Source: Affinundibacterium baiyunense (GTDB taxonomy: Bacteria > Pseudomonadota > Gammaproteobacteria > Burkholderiales > Burkholderiaceae_D). From it: a stretch of 64,000 nucleotides of DNA. The translations under genes were made by a program, and so were the position numbers. Shown here piece after piece: positions 54,811 to 63,281 of the stretch. The stretch spans positions 372,001-436,000 of the forward strand of contig NZ_JAGSPM010000002.1 of NCBI RefSeq assembly GCF_018139645.1, in the 5' to 3' direction. The notes beneath the pieces were generated by a model. That model was not told where the DNA came from. It made no database searches and saw only the letters and a list, made by a program, of their open reading frames with translations. How positions within the stretch are numbered: the stretch's first letter is position 1; each line of letters begins with the position of its first letter.

Positions 54811-56070
54811 TTAAAGGAGAATAAACGCGCCAATCGCGATGGCGGTTGGTAGTAATGCGCCGATGAATAAACCACCTGCACCGATGGATTCGTCAGAGAA
54901 GCCGCGCTTGAGCAAGGCGACCCCGGCTGGATTTGGGGCATTGGCAATCATGGTCAAGCCGCCACCCGCGACTGCGCCAGCAACGAGGCTGTATTTGGCT
55001 TGATCGGATATACCGCTAATTAATGAACCGAGATAGGTAAGCGCTGCGTTATCGGTGACAGCGGTTAACGCAGTTGCGCCAAAGAATAGAACTTTTGGCG
55101 ACATATTCGCTACTAATGGTTGCAACCACCATTGTTGCAGTCCACCGAGTACCACCAAGCCCGCCAAGAAAAACGCGACCAATAAGGCTTCTTTGATAAT
55201 CAGCGGATTTTGATGACGTTCGTAAGCTTGTGTCACGCCAAGAAACATCAAGAATAAGCCCAGAAACGCGACTGGGTGATGTGCCAACATGACGACGCCA
55301 ACCAAGAAGGCAATGTGCACGATCGTCAGCGTAATCGGTACTGATTTTTTTGTCTCGGTACTAGCTTGCTTGATTTGATCAGGCAAATATTTGCGTAAGA
55401 CGAAGACCGCGAGACTAGCATTGATGAGTACGGCAATCGCAGCCTTCCAACCAAAGGTCGCTAGCATAAATGCGGAATCCCATTGCCAAGTTGCAGCGAC
55501 CATCAATACCGGTGGTGCGGCAAACGAAGTTAAGGTGCCGCCTATCGAAATGTTTACAAACAGTACGCCGAGCGCAAAATACTTGATGCGCTCTGGTACT
55601 TCAGATCGGAATACCTGCGGCGCTAACATCAAGGCGGCAATCGTCATCGCAGCCGGTTCGGTAATAGCGGAACCAAACAAGGGCACCGCTGCCAATCCTA
55701 ACCAAGCGCTGACTAAAGAGGTGCGCAATGGCATCGCACGCGCAATGCCATTAACTGTGTTGATGACCAACTCCAAAATTGGCCGCGATGCGGCAACCAC
55801 CATCACCACGAATACAAATAGTGGCTCGGTGTATTGGCGCGATTCGGCATAGGCCAAAGCCTGATCACCACCGCTAATCGCCGTCATACAAAAAATTAAG
55901 ACGATAGCCCAAAAGCCAAATACGACTTCGACTTCGCCTAGTAAATGAAATAAACCCGCATGGCGTGGAAAGCGATGCGATAAACGCTCAAACTGTTTTG
56001 CAGAAAAGGTATGGATGAGAGCAATTGCAAAAATGACCGCGGCAATTAGCTCGATATTGAAATGCGTCAT
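54811..56070 (-). CDS. putative Na+/H+ antiporter (Na_H_antiport_3-like)
   Basis: A 419-residue membrane protein with 10-12 helices, matching a group of putative Na+/H+ antiporters of the ion-transporter superfamily. Notable blocks are GSAITEPAAMTIAALMLAP, NISIGGTLTSFAAPPVLMVA and FGATALTAVTDNAALTYLGS; paired polar helix breaks such as TEPA and TDNAA are where ions bind in related carriers. Directly 5' of the ATG, with no spacer, is a structured leader that resembles a Li+/Na+-class riboswitch, which supports a role in Na+ or Li+ export. Confidence 0.85.
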   Translation of the reverse strand: MTHFNIELIAAVIFAIALIHTFSAKQFERLSHRFPRHAGLFHLLGEVEVVFGFWAIVLIFCMTAISGGDQALAYAESRQYTEPLFVFVVMVVAASRPILELVINTVNGIARAMPLRTSLVSAWLGLAAVPLFGSAITEPAAMTIAALMLAPQVFRSEVPERIKYFALGVLFVNISIGGTLTSFAAPPVLMVAATWQWDSAFMLATFGWKAAIAVLINASLAVFVLRKYLPDQIKQASTETKKSVPITLTIVHIAFLVGVVMLAHHPVAFLGLFLMFLGVTQAYERHQNPLIIKEALLVAFFLAGLVVLGGLQQWWLQPLVANMSPKVLFFGATALTAVTDNAALTYLGSLISGISDQAKYSLVAGAVAGGGLTMIANAPNPAGVALLKRGFSDESIGAGGLFIGALLPTAIAIGAFILL

Positions 56071-56146
56071 GGGTATCCGCCGTAAAGAAGCAGCGAGGCG
56101 GCCCGACCGTCGCTGAAACCTGCTACATCACCAAGGATGCGCACCC
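56071..56146 (-). promoter_or_regulatory. structured leader resembling the nhaA-I (Li+-class) riboswitch
   Basis: On the minus strand the RNA starts GGGTGCGCATCCTTGG and ends GGCGGATACCC, touching the antiporter ATG. GGGT/ACCC and ATCC/GGAT form a basal stem; CAGCGA/TCGCTG form an internal hairpin enclosing GG...CC. The purine-rich GGCGGA, the only candidate ribosome site, lies in the basal stem, so ligand-dependent masking would control translation. The conserved-looking CCTTGGTGATG segment and the gene context recall the nhaA-I motif, known to sense Li+. The assignment is from memory of the motif, not a covariance search. Confidence 0.55.
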
Positions 56147-56347
56147 GAGCCAATTCTAACCGATTACAGCATGCTTGAATAGTCTGCCTAATTTCGCTGC
56201 AAATCAGCGTACTCAACGTCGATTCTGCGCTTTTGGTATGATTCATGTCATTGGTTACCTAGTCCTTTTAATTAGTCCTTTTTCGGATTGTCATCATGCA
56301 TTCAGTTCATGAGACAAATGCAGCAAATGCAAATAGAGGGGAATGAA

Positions 56348-57268
56348 TTGAGTACGACACTATTTCAACAAACGATGCGTGATCAATATGTTGGTGCGCG
56401 TCCATTTCGATGGCTGCGACTACTAATCCTGTTGATGTTATTCGCGCTATTAGGGAGTTGTAGTACAGCGCGGCTTGCTTACTCGAATGCTGATACAGTG
56501 GTGTATTGGTGGTTGGACGGTTATGTCGATTTTCGTTCTTCACAAAAGGCCAAGACTAAGCAAGATATAGCGCAGTTGTTGAGCTGGCATCGCAGTACCC
56601 AGTTGCCGCAGTATGTACAAACACTGACGCAGTTGCAGTCCAAGCTCGCGTCGAATCCGGGACCACTTGAACTCGAAGCTAGTTTTAAGCAAGTTGAACA
56701 ATACACACAAGCGATAGCGCTAAAAGTTTTACCTGAGTTAACGGATTTTGCATTGGCGATGGATGCTTCACAGAAGGCGCATTTGACACGCAAGTTTGAA
56801 AAGAATAATGAAGATTTTCGTGAGAAGTATTTAGAGCTAACGCCTGAAAAACAAGTGAAGGCGCGTTTTAAAAAACTCGTCAATCAAACCGATGATTGGC
56901 TCGGCAGTGTCAGCCGTGAGCAAGAAGCGATCATCGCACGCTATTTGGAAAAGTATCCACCCAATTATGCGCAATGGTTAGAAGACAGTCAGTCGCGTCA
57001 ACGAGAAGTCTTACAGTTGTTGAGCAAAATTCAAAATGAAAAACCAAATCGCGAAGTCGCGCAAGCGATGATACAAGCGGCAATCTTAGCTAATTTTGAA
57101 CGATCCGAATCGAATGAGCAGCGCGCTCAAGCAGAAGCTTCTCGCGCAGCTATACAACAATTGATGGTCGAAATTATTCGCACTTCTTCGCAAGAACAGA
57201 AAGCACATGCACATAAGAAGTTGCAAGGCTGGATCGATGACTGCAAGTATCTTATCGCGCGAAAATAA
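56348..57268 (+). CDS. DUF6279 family lipoprotein
   Basis: A lipoprotein of about 306 residues. A basic N-terminus and hydrophobic stretch end in the lipobox LLGSC, then the family pattern STARLAYSNADTVVYWWLDGYVDF follows and a long helical domain rich in Q, E and K (WHRSTQLPQYVQTLTQLQ, FEKNNEDFREKYLELTP). The domain has no known function. Starts are ambiguous: the TTG at 56348 has GAGGGG 6 nt upstream and gives a proper signal peptide, while frames from 56288 or an ATG at 56375 are also possible. Confidence 0.8.
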   Translation: MSTTLFQQTMRDQYVGARPFRWLRLLILLMLFALLGSCSTARLAYSNADTVVYWWLDGYVDFRSSQKAKTKQDIAQLLSWHRSTQLPQYVQTLTQLQSKLASNPGPLELEASFKQVEQYTQAIALKVLPELTDFALAMDASQKAHLTRKFEKNNEDFREKYLELTPEKQVKARFKKLVNQTDDWLGSVSREQEAIIARYLEKYPPNYAQWLEDSQSRQREVLQLLSKIQNEKPNREVAQAMIQAAILANFERSESNEQRAQAEASRAAIQQLMVEIIRTSSQEQKAHAHKKLQGWIDDCKYLIARK

Positions 57269-57379
57269 GAGCATAGCCGAGTTTACTTTTCGGTAAAATT
57301 GTTATTGTGCAATGATCGCTTTTTCCTATATCACAGTATTACTGTCAGTCTATGCTGTCACTTACTTTTCAAGAGTCCT

Positions 57380-58129
57380 ATGAGCGAAGACCTTTCTATA
57401 CTTAGCCGCAGCGCCAAGCCCGCCGATCTTACTCTCGCGTATGGTGATCATCCTGATCAAATTGCTGACCTACGCTACGGTAGCCAAGCAGATGCACTGC
57501 CGCTGTTGGTGCTCATACATGGTGGTTTTTGGAAGCCAGAATATGATCGCATGCATGCAGAAGCGATGTCTTGCGCATTGGCAGAAGCGGGATGGACAAC
57601 CTTGACCTTGGAGTATCGTCGAGTTTCAGGCCAACCCGATCAAACTCTTGGTGATGTGATGTGCGCTTTGCACACCTTGCCTGCACAAGCACAGCGGCAC
57701 AATGGGCAGATTTTGTTGCTTGGGCATTCTGCAGGCGGACATTTGGTGTTGTGGGCAGCGGCACGTTGTGCGCAGTTAGACTTGCCGATTCACTTAAAGG
57801 GCGTTCTTGCTTTGGCGCCTGCCGCTGATTTGCAAATGGCGCATGCAATGCAATTAGGTGATGGCGCAGTGCAGCGCTTTTTGGGACAAGATCCAATTCA
57901 TCGTGCGGATGTGAATCCCATGAATCTGCACACGCCTAAAGTAGCGGTCAGTATTTTGCAAGGCAATGATGATGAAATCGTCCCACCCGCGGTCGCCGCC
58001 TCATATTGCGCGGTGTTTCCGGCTACACGTTTGCTGAACTTACCAGATTGTGGTCATTTTGCCTTGATTGATCCAGCCACAGTTGCGTGGCAATCGGTCC
58101 TAAGTGAATTACTATCTTTGGGGCGGTAG
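57380..58129 (+). CDS. alpha/beta hydrolase
   Basis: A 249-residue hydrolase of the esterase/kynurenine-formamidase-like branch. It has HGGFW near residue 50 (oxyanion hole), the nucleophile elbow GHSAGGH, the acid in GNDDEIVPP and the histidine in CGHFALIDP. No signal peptide, so it is cytoplasmic. It could act on small esters or N-formyl compounds; no tryptophan-pathway genes are nearby to support KynB. The ATG at 57380 (MSEDL) is preferred; the frame reaching 57299 adds a non-homologous extension. Confidence 0.88.
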   Translation: MSEDLSILSRSAKPADLTLAYGDHPDQIADLRYGSQADALPLLVLIHGGFWKPEYDRMHAEAMSCALAEAGWTTLTLEYRRVSGQPDQTLGDVMCALHTLPAQAQRHNGQILLLGHSAGGHLVLWAAARCAQLDLPIHLKGVLALAPAADLQMAHAMQLGDGAVQRFLGQDPIHRADVNPMNLHTPKVAVSILQGNDDEIVPPAVAASYCAVFPATRLLNLPDCGHFALIDPATVAWQSVLSELLSLGR

Positions 58130-58210
58130 TTCGGTCTTGTGACTAATTTGAATCAAAAGTCACGCGATTGGGGCAAAACGTATTAGTAATACTTAAAGTC
58201 GAAACAACGT

Positions 58211-58912
58211 TTAAAAATTCCCACCAGCATCGGTACTATTTGCCAAGTCCGCGCCCGAGAATGCCGTTGTACATAGCTGAGTTAGATTGTCTTGGTAGGT
58301 GGCGCGAGTGTCGAAACGAATCGCGGTGCCACATTGGCCAAAACTATTTGCGCGTATGACATTGCCTTTGCCCCGATTCATTATTCCTAAAGACGAACCG
58401 CTGATGTGATTTGATGAAATCAGCGATGCATATGCATCCATTAAGATCGCTGGGTTTCCCGCACTCGCATTATCGTTGCGGATTTGATTATTCTCTACTC
58501 TGGATGCAAAGCCACTGGCAACAATGCCTATCGAGTTATTGATTGCTTGAATATTTCTAACGCTACAACTAGTACAATTATTAATTGCCACCGCATAGTT
58601 GCAATCACGGATCGTACCGTTCTCAACGATTACATTTGATACGCTTGTTGTAGTCATGATGGCGTTCTGCGCCGCCATACATTTGAGAGAAAAGCCACCT
58701 AAATCTAGCGTAACATTTCCAATGCCTATACTAATTTGAATTCCGGCTGCACCGCTTGTTTGAACATTATTACTTAGGCAGTATTGCCCAGACGAAGTGA
58801 TTGCAAAAGGAACGGAATTGATCGGTGTACAAGCAGCTGATGCTGTAGAACTATATGCAAATGTAGCGAATAAGAGCACAACAAAAAGTTTCAGATGTTT
58901 TAGCACAGACAT
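58211..58912 (-). CDS. exported right-handed beta-helix protein
   Basis: A 233-residue secreted protein with a signal peptide ending near TASA. The mature chain shows regular short strands with asparagine ladders typical of parallel beta-helices (pectate-lyase-like/NosD-like): GIGNVTLDLGGFSLKC, VSNVIVENGTIRDCNYAVAI, ASRVENNQIRNDNAS, ANSFGQCGTAIRF. Four or more cysteine pairs may stabilise coils. Such folds bind or cut polysaccharides; no catalytic residues can be picked out, so an adhesin or structural role is equally possible. Confidence 0.75.
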   Translation of the reverse strand: MSVLKHLKLFVVLLFATFAYSSTASAACTPINSVPFAITSSGQYCLSNNVQTSGAAGIQISIGIGNVTLDLGGFSLKCMAAQNAIMTTTSVSNVIVENGTIRDCNYAVAINNCTSCSVRNIQAINNSIGIVASGFASRVENNQIRNDNASAGNPAILMDAYASLISSNHISGSSLGIMNRGKGNVIRANSFGQCGTAIRFDTRATYQDNLTQLCTTAFSGADLANSTDAGGNF

Positions 58913-59350
58913 GGCGGCATTCCTTCAAGTTTAAAAGCAGGAGAAAAGTCGATTCTGAAATGGTTACGCTGAGAACCGTCGTATGCAAAATAACACGTTA
59001 ACATTAGTTTGATCAACTTTGCTTTACGCTATCTTCAGTTTTGAGCTGGTGGCAAAGCATCGTTCGCATTTAGAAATGTTATGTGCTGTAATTGATTATC
59101 GTATCTTGTGAAACGGTAATAAGTCTTTAATAAGCACAAACAAAATATTCGGGCGATAGTGTGAGTGTAATTTCTAATCCGTTCATATCATTGTCGCCAA
59201 ATTTTTGAGATGCGTTGAAGCCACAAGCGACGCTTGTCATTTAATTTTTTGTGAATTGTCTGAGCATATTGCGATTTCTCTTCGGTGATACCTGATGCAT
59301 CCCTGTGCTCACCTGAATGCAAGCAGGATTGAAGCTAAATATGCGTTTTG
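58913..59350. other. non-coding interval
   Basis: There is no supportable gene in 438 bases. It should hold the promoter of the beta-helix gene. No strong hairpin or repeat was noticed. Confidence 0.5.
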
Positions 59351-59938
59351 CTAAAAAGCGTGCGCTGGTTTTTTGATTTGGTAGCGTTTTGATTGCCGTG
59401 CTTTGAGATCAACTTCGGCTGGACCTTGTACAAAATCTTCGCCATCGTGATTGCCGGAGAAACGATTAAAAATCAACTTTTTTCCATTGTAGATGCGTAA
59501 AGTGACGCCATTCGCTTGGCCTGCTGCGATCACCAAGTAGTAGGTATAGTTCGCATTGTTGAAGAAGACTATATCTTCTCCAGTGTGTGTGGAGGTGGAA
59601 CGATTAAAAAAGTAAAATGGTGCGGATTCGCTTGCGACCATTTCTAATTCTATCTGTTGTGGCAGACCGTAGCGATAGACTACTTTTTGATACGGCGCTT
59701 GCTCTACATCGGTACACATCGAGACGATCTTACCGTCCTTTTTATTTTTGTAACCACTTTCAGTGCTGATCGTATTTCCCATCCACGCAGTCGCTAAATT
59801 GCTTTCACCCTTCAGACATAGTGATGGGATAGTCGCGCCCTGTTGATCTAGTTTGGCCATACTCTGATTTGATACAAGTAAGGTGCTGCAAGCAAACACG
59901 AATGGTAGTGCACAGAGAAAAGTATTTTTGCTGAACAT
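59351..59938 (-). CDS. exported hypothetical protein
   Basis: A 195-residue protein with a signal peptide (MFSKNTFLCALPFVFACSTL, cleavage near SMA). The mature domain contains two similar strand motifs, PFYFFNRSTSTHTGEDIVFF and KLIFNRFSGNHDGEDFV, which look like an internal duplication (xFNRSxxxHxGEDxV). A cysteine pair may bridge early strands. No known family. The frame extends to 59971, but the ATG at 59938 gives a standard signal peptide. Confidence 0.65.
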   Translation of the reverse strand: MFSKNTFLCALPFVFACSTLLVSNQSMAKLDQQGATIPSLCLKGESNLATAWMGNTISTESGYKNKKDGKIVSMCTDVEQAPYQKVVYRYGLPQQIELEMVASESAPFYFFNRSTSTHTGEDIVFFNNANYTYYLVIAAGQANGVTLRIYNGKKLIFNRFSGNHDGEDFVQGPAEVDLKARQSKRYQIKKPAHAF

Positions 59939-60111
59939 GGAACTGGTTAATCTAAATTGAGAAAAGTCCATATTGTAAACTTGCTTACCTGATCGAATAG
60001 CGCAATTTGCAAATAATGCGATGTGTGCTTGTTGATGCCCGTTTGAGTTGAAATGTATCGATGGGCACAGATAGAGTTGTACCCATCATCGCAGCCGTCG
60101 CGTGAAGCGTC

Positions 60112-60897
60112 TTATTTCTGACTTGGATTACTATCGCCGCGATAGCCTGCACGCGGCTCAACGCGCATATTCTCATTGGTCTTTAGACGTTCGCGAAAGC
60201 TCGCAATTTCATTTTGTAATGCTGGAATTAATTGATCGGCTGCTTTGTTATAGCCTTCTATACGCGCTACGCGCGAGCGCTCGCTGTAGTTGGATAAATT
60301 GGCGCTGCCTTTTACTTGGCTCGTACCCGGTGCACGCATGAGTAATTGACGACTTGCCACATCAAATACCGAGATGTCGAGCATGGTTTGGGTGTCGTGT
60401 TCGTTACCATGGACGAGGTAGGCACCGATCACGGTCCAATATAAGAACGACAGTGAATTGCTATCGGTGAATTGAACTTGATCGTAAGAAACCATCGCCA
60501 TCACGTCGACATTAAACATCCGTGCGACTTGTTCCATATTGTCGAAACCGCCAGCGGCCTTTAGATATTGTGATGGAATGATGTCTATCGAACCAAGATA
60601 GGCTTGTCCAGCAAATGCGACTTTGACGCGTTCCATCAGTTTGATTTTTTCCGTTTCGGGCAAGGTACGCGCACTGGGCGCGTTTGGAACAAAGGCGATA
60701 CCCACCCGCATTGGCGGTTTTAGATAGGTGATACCAGGAGCAAGTCGCGGTGCTTGTGCAGCTTTGGGATAGAGGTAATCGACGATACTGGCCGATTGTT
60801 TTGATTCTTTCGGTCCAGCCATGCTTGCGCAACCACTAAGTGCGAATACGGTGATGGCTGCGATAGCCAAGCCACTCAATAACTTTAAGGTTTTCAT
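60112..60897 (-). CDS. rhombotarget-type lipoprotein
   Basis: A 261-residue lipoprotein with lipobox ALSGC. Its body matches the rhombotarget lipoprotein family: ASIVDYLYP, PPMRVGIAFVPN, IDIIPSQYLKAAGGFDNMEQ, VDVMAMVSYDQVQFTDSNS, FLYWTVIGAYLV and APGTSQVKGSA. In the family many members end in a GlyGly-CTERM signal processed by rhombosortase; here the C-terminus (RGDSNPSQK) lacks that tail. Cellular function unknown, associated with the outer envelope. Confidence 0.85.
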   Translation of the reverse strand: MKTLKLLSGLAIAAITVFALSGCASMAGPKESKQSASIVDYLYPKAAQAPRLAPGITYLKPPMRVGIAFVPNAPSARTLPETEKIKLMERVKVAFAGQAYLGSIDIIPSQYLKAAGGFDNMEQVARMFNVDVMAMVSYDQVQFTDSNSLSFLYWTVIGAYLVHGNEHDTQTMLDISVFDVASRQLLMRAPGTSQVKGSANLSNYSERSRVARIEGYNKAADQLIPALQNEIASFRERLKTNENMRVEPRAGYRGDSNPSQK

Positions 60898-61176
60898 GCT
60901 GTTCTTTAGGTAGTTAGAAAGAGTGTGCAGCCTAACTAGATCTTATTCATACAGCACTCTCTTTATAAAAAGTCGCATGTCTTGATGCTTAGCGTCGCAT
61001 TTTGTGTCGTCTACTGGGTTGGGTTATTTTATTTTCTGCTCAAGCATCCCGATGCGCGCCTGACAAATGTCATGCGAAGTCATGACAAACGCTACTACGC
61101 GATAGCGCGGATTTGCTTGATCATGTCTCCATCGACACATTCATTGCTTAATCGCTTTTTTGAGAGGGAGTTCATC

Positions 61177-61797
61177 ATGTCATCATCTTCAGTTTCTTCA
61201 ACAGTGGCTATGTCATTGGATCAACAACTGGCTGAGTTTCGTCAACGTCGCTTCTTAGCGATGCCTTTGGCAGGCTTATTGGTGTGGTCGCTCTTGATCT
61301 TTACTGGGGCTTTTCTCAGCCCTAAGGCGCAGGTTTTGGCGATATTTATTGGTACCGGTAGCATTGTTTATGTAGCGATGTTGTTGGCAAAGCTAACTGG
61401 TGAGCAATTGGCGTTTAAGTCAAATGCGAAACGTAATTTCTTTGATACGGTATTTTTGTCGGCGGTGGCGATGTGCTTTTTGTGTTACGCCTTAGCGATT
61501 CCATTTTTCTTAGAAAATTATCGTAGCTTGCCTTTTGCGGTAGCGATTTTGACGGGTTTGATGTGGCTACCTTTGAGCGTCTTGATTCAACATTGGATCG
61601 GTGTGTTCCATGCAATTGTTCGTACTGTGTTATGTACATTTGCATGGATCATGTATCCCGAGCACAGCTTTGTGTTGCAAGCGCTGATTGTGGTGGCTCT
61701 GTATGTGGTGAGCATCGCTGTTTTGGAGTTGCGTTGGAAGCGTATGCAAGCGGTGAAAACGCAGCCAGCAAGCTTGTTTGCGCAAGCAGCATACTAG
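61177..61797 (+). CDS. four- to six-helix membrane protein, DUF7010-like
   Basis: A 206-residue integral membrane protein starting MSSSSVSSTVAM, followed by SLDQQLAEFRQRRFLAMPLAG and about six hydrophobic segments. The opening resembles DUF7010 proteins, whose role is unknown. A GAGGGAG ribosome site 8 nt before the ATG at 61177 fixes the start; the frame extends to 60982 with sequence that does not belong to the domain. Confidence 0.75.
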   Translation: MSSSSVSSTVAMSLDQQLAEFRQRRFLAMPLAGLLVWSLLIFTGAFLSPKAQVLAIFIGTGSIVYVAMLLAKLTGEQLAFKSNAKRNFFDTVFLSAVAMCFLCYALAIPFFLENYRSLPFAVAILTGLMWLPLSVLIQHWIGVFHAIVRTVLCTFAWIMYPEHSFVLQALIVVALYVVSIAVLELRWKRMQAVKTQPASLFAQAAY

Positions 61798-62053
61798 TAT
61801 GAGCAGTGTCTTTTTTTACCTTTCTTTATTTTCTTTGGTTGTTGATATTATTAACATCGTTGGTTGATCTTGCTTGTATTGTGAATGCATTGTGAATGCA
61901 TCGTGCTAGCTGCATCGACATTTATCTCAGCGCAAAGCGATTAGGTATTAAGCAAACTGTTGCTAAATCTGCTTGATACCTTCATCGGCTAGCATCTTGA
62001 GCGTATTATGAGATTGAAAAAACAAGCTTCGCAAAATGCACGAGGAATTGACG

Positions 62054-63139
62054 ATGCCAACCTTGAGACAAATACTCTACGGCGATGTGACTTTCTTAGA
62101 GGGTGAAGAATATCGCGCCTTCCAGTTCCGATTTCTGACGGTGTTAATGCTGGCAGGCGCAGTGGTTACTGGTTTGCTCCTGCTTGGGGTGGCGACGGGA
62201 ATCAATACGATAGATACGCTTCACGTAGTATCGATGGCGATCTTTATGTCGCTGAGTCTATTGCTCTGGTTAGGCTTGCGTGGTCGCCCGCATTTATTGC
62301 TGAAATTGGCATGGATGTATGAGGCAGTTTGTATGGCTGAATATACGTCTGCACTGTATATGGTGTCTGCCGACGAAATGCGCGTGATTTGGTATTTTAC
62401 GAATATCCCTGGTGTGTATATCTTACTTGGGCAAAAAGCCGGCATGCTGATAAGCTTGGCGACGATGTTGGGTTTGGCAGTAGGCAACGCTTATTTGCCG
62501 CAACCATATTCGATCAATGCGATGGCGACTTTACTGGTTGCCTTGTTTTATTTGGGCGCATTCTTTCATATTTATGGTGCGCGCTCGATGTCTTATTTTG
62601 TGCGTATGCGTGAATCCAATCAACGTCTGCGCCATCTCGCCAGCCATGATCCTTTGACGGATTTACTCAATGCAGGTGCCTATTACGCTACTTGCGATCA
62701 ATTAATTCATTTGGCGCAACGGCATCATCAGCAGTTTTCAGTGTTGTTTGTCGATCTTGATCACTTTAAAAAAATTAATGACACCTATGGCCATGAAGCT
62801 GGTGATATTGTTTTGAAAGCAGTCAGTAAAAGCATGCTAAACGTGGTACGCCAAAGCGATGCAGTTGGCCGGATTGGTGGTGAAGAATTTTCGGTATTTT
62901 TACCCGATACTGATTTAGCAGGTGCACATAAGTTAGCCGAGCATATGCGTCAAGAGATTGAAGACTTGATGCCGCAAATTGCGACGCAACGATTGTGTAT
63001 TACCGCAAGTATCGGCATTGCAACTTCCGACCAAGTGGGCGAGAGTATGGCAGCGATACAGCGACGCGCAGATCAGGCGATGTACGAGGCGAAACAATTG
63101 GGGCGCAATCGCGTGTCTTGTTTTGCTACGACTGCTTAA
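62054..63139 (+). CDS. membrane-bound GGDEF diguanylate cyclase
   Basis: A 361-residue cyclase. Residues about 22-185 form six membrane helices of a MASE-like sensor. The GGDEF domain (about 195-355) opens SHDPLTDLLNAGAYY, has FVDLDHFKKINDTYG and the active loop GRIGGEEFSVF. RQSD before the loop fits the I-site. It makes cyclic-di-GMP under control of a membrane signal. The ATG at 62054 has GAGGAA upstream; the ATG at 62036 is less supported. Confidence 0.94.
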   Translation: MPTLRQILYGDVTFLEGEEYRAFQFRFLTVLMLAGAVVTGLLLLGVATGINTIDTLHVVSMAIFMSLSLLLWLGLRGRPHLLLKLAWMYEAVCMAEYTSALYMVSADEMRVIWYFTNIPGVYILLGQKAGMLISLATMLGLAVGNAYLPQPYSINAMATLLVALFYLGAFFHIYGARSMSYFVRMRESNQRLRHLASHDPLTDLLNAGAYYATCDQLIHLAQRHHQQFSVLFVDLDHFKKINDTYGHEAGDIVLKAVSKSMLNVVRQSDAVGRIGGEEFSVFLPDTDLAGAHKLAEHMRQEIEDLMPQIATQRLCITASIGIATSDQVGESMAAIQRRADQAMYEAKQLGRNRVSCFATTA

Positions 63140-63201
63140 TCGTATGAGCTTTGGTGAGTTATCTAGTCGCTCATTGGCTCATCCGCTCACCCCATACTGT
63201 G

Positions 63202-63248
63202 CGGCTCAAGGAACTTTCAAATTGTTACCGAAAATGTCCCTTGAGCCG
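63202..63248. terminator. inverted repeat between convergent genes
   Basis: CGGCTCAAGG and CCTTGAGCCG, perfect 10-bp arms around a 27-nt loop, lie between the cyclase stop and the converging gene's stop. Likely a shared transcription stop or an RNA processing structure. Confidence 0.5.
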
Positions 63249-63281
63249 ATCTAACTTACTTCAATGCCTTAACTTGATTTT

